A DNA stretch of 64,000 nt from Pseudomonas sp. R5-89-07 (GTDB taxonomy: Bacteria; Pseudomonadota; Gammaproteobacteria; Pseudomonadales; Pseudomonadaceae). The notes under the pieces are model-generated. The model was given only the letters and a program-made list of their open reading frames with translations, had not been told where the DNA came from and did no database searches. Positions 56,899-64,000 of this stretch are shown here, one piece after another (the stretch's first letter is position 1; the number at the start of each line of letters is the position of its first letter). Made by a program: the position numbers and the translations under genes. The stretch covers positions 682,001 to 746,000 of the forward strand of contig NZ_CP027727.1 of the NCBI RefSeq assembly GCF_003851685.1, given 5' to 3'.

Positions 56899-58175
56899 GG
56901 TACAAACCGGGGACATCGTTTACATTTCTAACCGGGGACATGGTTTACAGGTTAATACGCATGATCAGGAGGTAACTGATCATGCCCTGGAACCAAGAGT
57001 CTCCGATGAATCAACGAATCAGACTGGTCGCCGACTGGCTTTCCGGCAACTACACCAAAAGCCAGTTGGCACGTCGCTTTGACGTTAGTCGGCCTACGGT
57101 CGACAAATGGATTGCCCGGCACAACGGTGATTTAAAGTCCTTATCCGAGCTGTCCCGACGACCTCACAACAGCCCAAATAAAACCGACGACGAGATTTTG
57201 GCTCGTGTGGTGGCGATGAAGGAGGCCCACGATAAATGGGGGCCTAAGAAGCTTCTCGAACTATTACGGCTTGAAGATCCTTCCGTCGCCTGGCCTTCTC
57301 CAAGTACAGCGGGCCAGTGGCTTGATCGACTTGGGCTCGTCAACAAACGACGTTTCAAGCGCCGGCACAGTATTTCCCAGGCAGAAATGCGAGAGGCCAA
57401 CGAACCTAACAAGACTTGGTGCGCTGATTACAAAGGGCAATTCAAGATGCTTGACGCGCAGATGTGCTTCCCTTTGACCGTTACAGACCACGCGTCCCGG
57501 ATGATTCTGGCGTGCAGGGCCCATCCCCAGATCAAGACCCAGCCAGTAAAACAAGCATTTGAAAGGCTTTTTCAGGAGTACGGCATGCCGGAAGTTATCC
57601 GTTCGGACAACGGGGTTCCGTTCGCCTCTCCGGGTCTGGCAAGAATGTCCACATTGGCAGTTTGGTGGATTCGTCTGGGCATCTATCCGGAGCGCACCAT
57701 GCCAGGAAGACCCGCCCAGAATGGTCGCCATGAGCGAATGCACCGTAGTTTGAAACTTGAGCTGCCCATAGGGAAAAACTTAGTCGAGCAGCAGCTTTTG
57801 CTGGAGCATTTCAGGCATGAGTTCAATTACGTACGCCCTCATGAAGCCCTCGGCATGAAACGTCCGGGAGACCTATATGTGCCGTCTACCCGACTTTACC
57901 CAGGTTGTTTGCCCGATGTGGAGTATCCCGCAGAAATGAGGGTTCGCAGCGTCAGACAGGACGGATCGATCAAATGGAACGGCAAGTTGTTATTTGTCAG
58001 CGAGGCACTATCTGGGGAAAGGATAGGACTCAAAGAAGTTGAAGATGATGTTTGGGATTTGTACCTGTGTGATTATCCCCTGGGGAGGCTTGGGCGAGGT
58101 ATGACCCGCGTCCAGGCCTCAAATGTGTAAACGATGTCCCCGGTTTCAGATGTAAACGATGTCTACGGTTCTACA
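56899..58175 (+). mobile_element. IS481-family insertion sequence inserted in a REP hairpin
   Basis: About 1277 bases. Ends are imperfect inverted repeats (left GGTACAAACCGGGGACATCG; right, reverse complement, TGTAGAACCGTAGACATCG). Each end holds a 20-base motif twice, 25 bases apart: left 56905-56924 and 56930-56949, right 58126-58145 and 58151-58170. CCCC at 56895-56898 and 58176-58179 is a possible 4-base target duplication, though it lies in a C-run so the exact borders are uncertain. Encodes one intact transposase. Confidence 0.88.
56982..58130 (+). CDS. IS481-family transposase
   Basis: 382 residues. An N-terminal helix-turn-helix (SQLARRFDVSRPTVDKWIAR, about 28-47) and an rve/DDE domain: first Asp in WCADYKGQF, second in VIRSDNGVPFAS, Glu in GRHERMHRSLKLE. 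It has an AGGAGG site 9 bases before the ATG. A later ATG (57006, MNQRIRL) is possible. No frameshift or internal stop, so the copy appears functional. Codon use is less GC-biased than in the neighbours, as expected for a mobile gene. The stop lies inside the right subterminal repeat. Confidence 0.93.
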   Translation: MPWNQESPMNQRIRLVADWLSGNYTKSQLARRFDVSRPTVDKWIARHNGDLKSLSELSRRPHNSPNKTDDEILARVVAMKEAHDKWGPKKLLELLRLEDPSVAWPSPSTAGQWLDRLGLVNKRRFKRRHSISQAEMREANEPNKTWCADYKGQFKMLDAQMCFPLTVTDHASRMILACRAHPQIKTQPVKQAFERLFQEYGMPEVIRSDNGVPFASPGLARMSTLAVWWIRLGIYPERTMPGRPAQNGRHERMHRSLKLELPIGKNLVEQQLLLEHFRHEFNYVRPHEALGMKRPGDLYVPSTRLYPGCLPDVEYPAEMRVRSVRQDGSIKWNGKLLFVSEALSGERIGLKEVEDDVWDLYLCDYPLGRLGRGMTRVQASNV

Positions 58176-58262
58176 CCCCGATGGCGTCCTCAAGACCCCC
58201 ACCGCTATTCACTTGCCTTCAATCCCCATCCCCCTGAAGCTATACCCATTCAGGAGCCCCCA

Positions 58263-58571
58263 ATGAACCTCGAACACCTCACCGAACGCCTGCACCGCAT
58301 CCGCGATACCAACGACTGGAAGCCGTTCCACAGCCCGAAAAACCTGGCCATGGCCGCCAGTGTGGAAATGGCCGAGCTGGTGGAGATCTTCCAATGGCTG
58401 ACCGAAGACCAGTCACGCCAATTGCCCGCCGATAAGCTGGCGCACGCCGGCCAGGAAGTCGGCGATATCGTGCTGTACCTGCTGTTGCTGTGCAGCGAGC
58501 TGGGCCTGGACATGAACGAAGTCGTGCGCGCCAAACTGGCCGACAGCGAACGGCGGTTTGCCCATGAGTGA
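58263..58571 (+). CDS. MazG-like nucleotide pyrophosphohydrolase
   Basis: 102 residues. The acidic Mg-binding motifs are EMAELVEIFQWL (about 38-49) and EVGDIVLYLLLL (about 70-81), as in RS21-C6/dCTPase-type MazG proteins. It likely cleaves non-canonical dNTPs. The frame is open upstream to 58134, through the IS end and the rest of the REP, so the ATG at 58263 is chosen. Its end overlaps cmoM by 8 bases. Confidence 0.92.
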   Translation: MNLEHLTERLHRIRDTNDWKPFHSPKNLAMAASVEMAELVEIFQWLTEDQSRQLPADKLAHAGQEVGDIVLYLLLLCSELGLDMNEVVRAKLADSERRFAHE

Positions 58572-59313
58572 CCGGCATTTCGACCAGTTGGCCACGCGTT
58601 TCGCCGAAAAGATCTATGGCGGCGCCAAGGGCGCGATTCGCCTGGCCGTGTTGCAGGCCGACCTTACCGAAGCCTTGCCCGACCGCCCGCTGCGCGTGCT
58701 GGATATCGGCGCGGGGTTGGGGCATATGTCGTTGTGGCTGGCCGAACGTGGCCATCAGGTGACCCTGGCCGAGCCCGCCGAGCCCATGCTCGAAGGCGCA
58801 CGCCAGCGTTTTGCCGAAGCCGGTCAGAGCGCCACGTTCATCCATGCGCCCTGGCAAGACCTGCTCGGCCAGCTCACCGAACCCTACGACCTGGTGCTGT
58901 GCCATGCCGTGCTGGAATGGCTGGCCGAACCCCATGCGATCCTGCCGGTGCTGCACCAGTTGACGCGGCCCGGCGGCTGGTTGTCCCTGGCGTTCTACAA
59001 CCGCGATGCGCTGATCTACCGCAACCTGCTCAAGGGCCACTTTCGCAAGATGCGCAAGAACGACATGGCCGGCGAAAAGCAGAGCCTCACGCCGCAACAG
59101 CCGCTGGACCCTCGCGAACTGGCGGCGCAACTCGACGGGCTCTGGCAGGTCGAAAGCCAAAGCGGCGTGCGCGTGTTCCACGACTATATGCCGGTGGAAT
59201 TCCAGGCGCGCGCCGACCTGCAGGATTTGCTGGAGATGGAGCTCGCTCACCGTCGTCACCCAAGCTTTGCCGGACTTGGGCGTTATTTGCACTGGATATG
59301 CCGTCCGGTTTAA
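58564..59313 (+). CDS. cmoM: tRNA 5-carboxymethoxyuridine methyltransferase
   Basis: 249 residues. N-terminal DRHFDQLATRFAEKIYGGAK, SAM motif LRVLDIGAGLGHMSLWLAER, LCHAVLEWLAEPHAILPVL, and VRVFHDYMPVEFQAR follow E. coli CmoM (SmtA) throughout. It methylates cmo5U34 to mcmo5U in tRNA. Overlap with the MazG gene suggests one transcript. Confidence 0.93.
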   Translation: MSDRHFDQLATRFAEKIYGGAKGAIRLAVLQADLTEALPDRPLRVLDIGAGLGHMSLWLAERGHQVTLAEPAEPMLEGARQRFAEAGQSATFIHAPWQDLLGQLTEPYDLVLCHAVLEWLAEPHAILPVLHQLTRPGGWLSLAFYNRDALIYRNLLKGHFRKMRKNDMAGEKQSLTPQQPLDPRELAAQLDGLWQVESQSGVRVFHDYMPVEFQARADLQDLLEMELAHRRHPSFAGLGRYLHWICRPV

Positions 59314-59337
59314 GCGGCCCAGCCTGCGGAGGTCGAA

Positions 59338-59940
59338 ATGCGTCGTCTCTGTTTGATCCTGTTGTCTCTCGGGCTGGGGGCCTGTTCCAGCCCCAACCCT
59401 TATGTGGCTGCTTCGGCGCCGATGCCGCCGGCCCCGGCCCAGGCGGCGAGCACCTTTGATGCCAGTGCGTACCCGGCGCCGGTGCGCGACTACGGCGCCT
59501 ATCGCAACTGGGCGTGGCGCAACGGCCAACTGCCGGCCGGCACCGCCTGGGCGGACTCGGCCCAGGTGGCCGAAGCGGTCAGCGGTGCACTGGACCAGCG
59601 CGGTCTGCGGCCGCTGCATGACAATCGCGCGCCCGACCTGCTGGTCAGCGCCGATGTGCGTCTGGAGAAGCGTTTGCGGCAAGTGCAGGACGACTATGGC
59701 TACGGTTATGGCGGCTACAACCGCTATGGCAATGGCTACGGCATGTACAACTCGGTGCCGGTGGTGCGTACCTACGAAGTGCAGGTAGTGGTGGTGCGGG
59801 TCAATCTGTTCGACGCCCGTACCGGCCAGCCGGTGTGGAGCGCCAGCGCGGAAACGGGCAGCCAGGGCAGCCTGAGTGAACGGGCGGATGCATTGCGCCA
59901 GGCGGTGCAGAAGGCAATGGCGGCGTATCCTGCGCGTTAA
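59338..59940 (+). CDS. DUF4136 lipoprotein 1
   Basis: 200 residues. Lipobox LGLGAC (Cys16). A Pro/Ala linker precedes the DUF4136 fold ([12 protein letters not shown] near 51-62), with a Tyr/Gly-rich insert ([19 protein letters not shown], about 120-140). Periplasmic, function unknown. Tandem paralogue of the next gene. Confidence 0.87.
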   Translation: MRRLCLILLSLGLGACSSPNPYVAASAPMPPAPAQAASTFDASAYPAPVRDYGAYRNWAWRNGQLPAGTAWADSAQVAEAVSGALDQRGLRPLHDNRAPDLLVSADVRLEKRLRQVQDDYGYGYGGYNRYGNGYGMYNSVPVVRTYEVQVVVVRVNLFDARTGQPVWSASAETGSQGSLSERADALRQAVQKAMAAYPAR

Positions 59941-59985
59941 CAGCTATTCTCATCTAAAGCCCGGATCGATCGTTGGAGAGCCACC

Positions 59986-60543
59986 ATGTTTCGTCGTATC
60001 GCTACGCTTGCATTTGTCCTGCTGCTGGGCGGTTGCCAGAGCAACCAGGTCAACCATGACTTCGACGCCAGCCGCGACTTTGGCGCCTACCGTCACTGGG
60101 CCTGGAAAGACCCGGCGCTGCAATACCGCCCGGATGACCCGCGCATCAAGAGCGACCTCACCGAGCAACGTATCCGCCAGGCCGTGGGCGAGCAGCTTGA
60201 CCAGCGCGGCCTGCGCCCCGCAGAGCCCGGCACCCGTGCCGACCTGAACGTGCAGGCCTACCTGATCGTCGAAGACCGCCAGCAGCAAGTCACCACCAAC
60301 TACGGCGGCGCCTGGGGCGGGCCGTGGAATGGCTATTGGGGCGCGCCGATGTACAACGAAACGCGCAACATCACCTACAAGGTGGCGACCCTCCAGATCG
60401 ACCTGCTCGACGGCAAGGACGGCAAGCTGGTGTGGCGCGGCAGCGACGAGCAGATCATGGCCAGCTCGCCGAACCCGCAGGACCGCAGCAACGCCATTCG
60501 TAGCACTGTTAGCAAAATCCTCTCGAACTACCCGCCGCACTGA
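59986..60543 (+). CDS. DUF4136 lipoprotein 2
   Basis: 185 residues. Lipobox LLGGC (Cys17). DUF4136 domain from DFDASRDFGAYRHWAWKDP onward with the same [17 protein letters not shown] core as its neighbour. It shares the fold but lacks the long Tyr/Gly insert. Together the pair looks like a local duplication. Confidence 0.9.
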   Translation: MFRRIATLAFVLLLGGCQSNQVNHDFDASRDFGAYRHWAWKDPALQYRPDDPRIKSDLTEQRIRQAVGEQLDQRGLRPAEPGTRADLNVQAYLIVEDRQQQVTTNYGGAWGGPWNGYWGAPMYNETRNITYKVATLQIDLLDGKDGKLVWRGSDEQIMASSPNPQDRSNAIRSTVSKILSNYPPH

Positions 60544-60558
60544 TCGTGCTCTGTAAAA

Positions 60559-60576
60559 GCGCTGCGCAGGCAGCGC
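60559..60576 (+). other. Short perfect hairpin after the DUF4136 pair
   Basis: GCGCTGC and GCAGCGC pair around a GCAG loop. No T-run follows, so Rho-independent termination is not assured. Located between the lipoprotein pair and the TadG-like gene. Confidence 0.4.
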
Positions 60577-60641
60577 GTCTACACTCATCGATACCCTCAG
60601 GAGAGTAAGCGCTCGGCAACTCGCCGGCACAGGAGTGCTCG

Positions 60642-62624
60642 ATGTCTCCCCGACTTCATGGCAAGCAGCGCGGCGCCGTCGGCTTGATGGCGGCCAGTGT
60701 GTTGGCGCTGGTATTGGCGTTCACCTTGCTGGCGGTAGACAGCGGTCGGCTTTACCTGGAAAAGCGCAGGCTGCAAGGGGTGGCGGACACGGCGGCGCTG
60801 GAAGCGGTCAGCCGTGGCGGTAGCTGTGCAGCCGGCTTGAGCGCGGCGGCGTTTGCGGCGCAAAGCGTGGCACGTAACCAGTTTGTCGTGGGCAGCGGCA
60901 ACACCCTGGCCACCCGTTGCGGTGCCGTCACCACCGGTGCGTCCGGCCAGCGCCTGTTCACGGCCAACCCCGCCGTGTCATCGGCGATCGAGGTGGTGGT
61001 CGGCAAAACCGTCACCACCAGCGTCGCCGGTGGCGTCTGGTCACTGGTGTCCGGTAACCCGATCAGTCTCAATACCCTTTTGACCGCCAAGGCAGTGGCG
61101 GCCAAACCTACGCCGCCGATGGCTCAGTTGAGTATCAAGAGCACCCTGGTCAGCGTCGATAGCGCCAGTGCCGGCATGCTGAACGCGGTGTTCAGCGGGC
61201 TGCTCGGCGGCGCGGTGAATGTGTCGGTGCTCGGCTGGAATGGCTTGCTCAACAGCAACATCAACCTGCTCAGCTACCTCGACCAACTGGCCCTGGACCT
61301 GCACGTGACCGCGGGTGATTACACCCAGTTGCTCAACACCACGGCGACCGCCTCGCAACTGCTGCAAGCGGCGATTACCGTGCTGGGCAGCAACCCGCTG
61401 ACGGTCGATGCGGTGACCGCGCTGGGCACTATCAAAGCAGGGGCGACCAGCCCGGTGCCGCTGACCCTCGGCAAAATCCTGCAGGTGCAGACCGGCACCA
61501 CCGCCGCTGCGCTGAATGCCAACCTGCAAGTCTTCCAATTGATTCAAGGCGTGGTGCTGCTATCCGGCAGCCAGAGCGCGGCGGCGGCGACCTTGCCCAT
61601 CAGCGTGTTAGGGCTGGCCAATATCACCACCCAGATCAAAGTGATCGAGCCGCCGCAGCTGTCCGCGATTGGCAATCCGATGCTCGCGGCAGCGAACCCG
61701 TTGGGCCCGAATAAAATCTATGTGCGTACCGCGCAATTGCGCACTCAGGTAACGCTGAGTTTGCCGGTGCTGAGCAGTGTGTCCGGCTTGACCACTGCGG
61801 TTAACGACTTGGTGGGGCCGCTGACGCCGGTGCTCAACGGCCTGCTGAGCTTGAACCTGGTCACTACGATCAACTCGGCTTTTTGCCTGCTGGGCGCCGG
61901 TTGCCAACAACTGGACATCATTGCGCTGCCGGGTAATGTGCCGCTCAAGATCGTGCTGGATGCCGGCGGCGCCAGCACTTATGTCACTGGCTACACCTGC
62001 CCGACAGGCAGCGCGGGCACCAAGAGCCTGACTGCTCATACCATCAGCTCCATCGCGTCGCTGAATGTCGGCAACATCAGCAACGCGTTTTCCTCCACTC
62101 AGCCAATGAGCGTGGCACCCCTGCCGCTGGTGGATATCGGCGTCAAGACCTGCCATAAGATCCTCGGTGTCGGCAGTTGCGATACTCGTGTGGCGTTTGC
62201 CGGCGGCGGTATAGCGATCAACGTGCAAAGCACGATCGCAGGAAGCAACAGTGAGCAGAACCTGGTGTTTTCCAGCTCCACGCCCTTCGCCACTCCGCCT
62301 AATGTGGGGCTTGCGCCCAGTTATCAGGCGGCCGTGCCGGCTACTGATCTGGTGAGTGGCCTTTCTGCTGCGCTCAATGGCGTCGGCATTAGCGCCTATC
62401 AACCGGTGGGCAACAACCCATTGGGCAGCCTGGTCGGCAACACGGTGTCGTTGCTCAGCGGCGTCAGCGCCCTGATAACGCCCGTGTTGAATAACGCCCT
62501 GAGCCCATTGCTCAACCCAATCCTCAACAACCTGCTGAACAGCCTCGGCATCAGCCTGGCAAACGTGACGGTGGGCGCCAACCTGAGCTGCGGCCAGAGC
62601 GGCGAGGCCTATCTGGTGATTTAA
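60642..62624 (+). CDS. TadG-like pilus-assembly or surface protein, orphan
   Basis: 660 residues. The N-terminus is a TadE/TadG-type leader (basic MSPRLHGKQRGAVGLM, helix about 13-34, then VDSGRLYLEKRRLQGVADTA AALE-type helix). The body is Ala/Leu/Ser/Thr/Asn-rich with low-complexity NLLNSLGISLANV-like strands, and it holds few cysteines. No other tad genes (rcpA, tadABC) are present in the window, so it may act alone or with a distant Tad locus. Stops overlap the convergent kinase gene by 3 bases. Confidence 0.75.
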   Translation: MSPRLHGKQRGAVGLMAASVLALVLAFTLLAVDSGRLYLEKRRLQGVADTAALEAVSRGGSCAAGLSAAAFAAQSVARNQFVVGSGNTLATRCGAVTTGASGQRLFTANPAVSSAIEVVVGKTVTTSVAGGVWSLVSGNPISLNTLLTAKAVAAKPTPPMAQLSIKSTLVSVDSASAGMLNAVFSGLLGGAVNVSVLGWNGLLNSNINLLSYLDQLALDLHVTAGDYTQLLNTTATASQLLQAAITVLGSNPLTVDAVTALGTIKAGATSPVPLTLGKILQVQTGTTAAALNANLQVFQLIQGVVLLSGSQSAAAATLPISVLGLANITTQIKVIEPPQLSAIGNPMLAAANPLGPNKIYVRTAQLRTQVTLSLPVLSSVSGLTTAVNDLVGPLTPVLNGLLSLNLVTTINSAFCLLGAGCQQLDIIALPGNVPLKIVLDAGGASTYVTGYTCPTGSAGTKSLTAHTISSIASLNVGNISNAFSSTQPMSVAPLPLVDIGVKTCHKILGVGSCDTRVAFAGGGIAINVQSTIAGSNSEQNLVFSSSTPFATPPNVGLAPSYQAAVPATDLVSGLSAALNGVGISAYQPVGNNPLGSLVGNTVSLLSGVSALITPVLNNALSPLLNPILNNLLNSLGISLANVTVGANLSCGQSGEAYLVI

Positions 62625-64000
62625 ACCTCGGTAGCCCTGGGCAGTTCCACGCAAAACCGCGCGCCATGCTCACCGTTGTTGACGCTGAGGCGGCCGCCCA
62701 TGTTCTCGACGATGCCGTAGCTCACCGACAGGCCCAGCCCGGTGCCCACGCCAATCGGCTTGGTGGTGAAGAACGGCTCGAAGACGCGTTCCAGCAGGCG
62801 CGGGTCAATCCCGCCGCCGTTGTCTTCGACCCAGATGCGTACGTGACGGCTGTCGTGTTCGGTATGCACGGCAATCCACGGACGCAGGTCTGGGTGCCGT
62901 TCCTTCAGGCTCAACAGCGCATCGCGGGCGTTGACCATCAGGTTGATCAGCACTTGCTCCAACTGGTCGGCGTAGCCTGTGACCTGCACGGGAATATCCG
63001 CCTGGGTCAGTTTGACCTCCACGCCCTTGCCGCGCAGGCCTTCGCTGAGCAGTGACAAGGTGCCTTCCACCGCCTGCGCCGGGTCGAAGGGCTGCTGCTC
63101 GACTTCCGAGCGGCGGCCGAAGACGCGCATATGGTCCACCACCCGCGCGGCGCGTTGTACCTGGGCGTCGATGCGCTGGAGTTTCTCCGTCAGGTAGTCG
63201 ATTTGCGCGTCGCCATTGCCCAGGCGCTTGAGTACGTTGACGATGGCCATGCGCATCACGTTCAGCGGCTGGTTGATCTCATGGGCGAGACCAGTGGCCA
63301 TTTCGCCGAGGGTGGCCATTTTCGCGCTTTGTGTCAGCTGTTGCTGGGAGCGGCGCACTTCGGTGTTGTCGCGGCCCACGGCCTGCACTTCGAGCAGATT
63401 GCCGCGTTCATCGAACACGCCACGGTCTGACCACACCCACCAGGCATGCTCGCGTCCGGGCAGTTGCAGGCTGATTTCCGCCGTGCTCACGGGAAACTCG
63501 GGCGTCAGTTGCTCGATGCGCAGCACAAAGGCTGCGCGTTGCTCGGCCGACAGCCAGTGGCCCAGGTTCAGTCCGGGCAATTGGCCGGGCAGGCACTCCA
63601 GGTAATTGGCCAGGGGCGTGTTGCCGAAGGTCAGGGTCAGGTCCGGGCGGTAGCGGCAGATCATCGCCGGCGAGTCTTCCACGAGAATGCGGTAGCGCTC
63701 CTCGCTGTCCTTGACCTGCTGCGCGGCCAGCGTGGCGTCGGTGACGTCCAGCCACAGCCCGACCGCCTCCACCGGCAGGCCGAGGTCGTCGCGCAGCAGC
63801 TTGGCCTCGTCGAGCAGCCAGTGGTAATCGCCCTGTTTATCCTGCACCCGATAGCGGCTGCGCACGCTGCCTTCGCGCAACAGCTGGCGCGTGCGCTGGA
63901 AGTACAGGTCACGGTCGTGCGGGTGGACCCATTGCACCAGGCTGTCGTGGTTGCATTCGGCAAGCGTGCGGCCCAGCAGCGGCAGCAGGCTGTCGCTGAA
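62621..64000 (-). CDS. PAS-domain sensor histidine kinase, 5' end outside the window
   Basis: The frame is open to 64000, so the protein is truncated at its N-terminus; at least 459 residues are visible. PAS domains ([14 protein letters not shown]..., [20 protein letters not shown]) precede a kinase with acceptor His in [14 protein letters not shown]-box [13 protein letters not shown]1 [10 protein letters not shown]-box FEPFFTTK and G2 GTGLGLSV. The kinase core is intact. Input and partner regulator are unknown. Confidence 0.9.
   Translation of the reverse strand, partial: FSDSLLPLLGRTLAECNHDSLVQWVHPHDRDLYFQRTRQLLREGSVRSRYRVQDKQGDYHWLLDEAKLLRDDLGLPVEAVGLWLDVTDATLAAQQVKDSEERYRILVEDSPAMICRYRPDLTLTFGNTPLANYLECLPGQLPGLNLGHWLSAEQRAAFVLRIEQLTPEFPVSTAEISLQLPGREHAWWVWSDRGVFDERGNLLEVQAVGRDNTEVRRSQQQLTQSAKMATLGEMATGLAHEINQPLNVMRMAIVNVLKRLGNGDAQIDYLTEKLQRIDAQVQRAARVVDHMRVFGRRSEVEQQPFDPAQAVEGTLSLLSEGLRGKGVEVKLTQADIPVQVTGYADQLEQVLINLMVNARDALLSLKERHPDLRPWIAVHTEHDSRHVRIWVEDNGGGIDPRLLERVFEPFFTTKPIGVGTGLGLSVSYGIVENMGGRLSVNNGEHGARFCVELPRATEV

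Overview
The window is chromosomal DNA of a Pseudomonas, most likely of the P. fluorescens group. The evidence is the high-GC coding, a gene order that follows the P. aeruginosa PA4868-PA4839 block as I recall it (urease, urea transporter, retS, purD, purH, fis, dusB, prmA, accC, accB, aroQ, ctpL, gcbA, DUF2333, nudix, SUI1, speA), and the dense scatter of REP doublets with cores GTGGGAGGGGGCTTGCCCCC or GTAGGAGCGAGCTTGCTCGC, which are typical of fluorescent pseudomonads. No rRNA, tRNA, CRISPR array or prophage was seen.

Layout. 1-1.7 kb: a divergent chaperone pair (Hsp70-like, truncated by the window edge, and the DnaJ-like cbpA) with a strong sigma-32-type promoter before cbpA. 1.8-12 kb, minus strand: a urea uptake and hydrolysis block transcribed urtABCDE-ureDA-(two GNAT acetyltransferases)-ureBC, with a sigma-54 promoter and NtrC-like sites before urtA. 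The Ni-insertion genes ureEFG are not in the window. 12-17 kb, minus: a copper cluster (DUF2946, PCuAC periplasmic copper chaperone, DUF2946, OprC-type TonB receptor, PepSY membrane protein). 17.3-18.4 kb: two small orphan genes and a strongly structured leader before a DUF6124-like gene. 18.5-24.8 kb: aerobic cobalamin (corrin ring) genes, cobK-cobL divergent from cobG-cobH-cobI-cobJ. 25-26.5 kb: an unrecognised protein convergent with a MarC-type membrane protein.

26.6-47.3 kb is the conserved core: RetS hybrid kinase, purine synthesis (purD, purH), the dusB-fis operon, prmA, acetyl-CoA carboxylase subunits (accB, accC), aroQ, a chemoreceptor, a GcbA-type diguanylate cyclase, a DUF2333-nudix pair, a SUI1-type factor and speA. 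47.4-56.8 kb: a MATE exporter, then a bacterial alpha-2-macroglobulin with penicillin-binding protein 1C, the usual envelope-defence pair, here separated by a small antisense membrane gene. 56.9-58.2 kb: an intact IS481-family insertion sequence that landed inside a REP hairpin. 58.2-64 kb: MazG-like pyrophosphohydrolase, CmoM tRNA methyltransferase, two tandem DUF4136 lipoproteins, an orphan TadG-like secreted or surface protein, and a PAS sensor kinase cut by the window end.

The least ordinary points are the structured leader with a Shine-Dalgarno-masking hairpin at 18.0-18.16 kb, the RpoN/NtrC control region of the urea operon, REP doublets at nearly every internal junction of that operon, near-identical REP doublets flanking the macroglobulin gene, and the IS481 copy with duplicated subterminal repeats. 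I found no convincing wholly new defence or mobile system.
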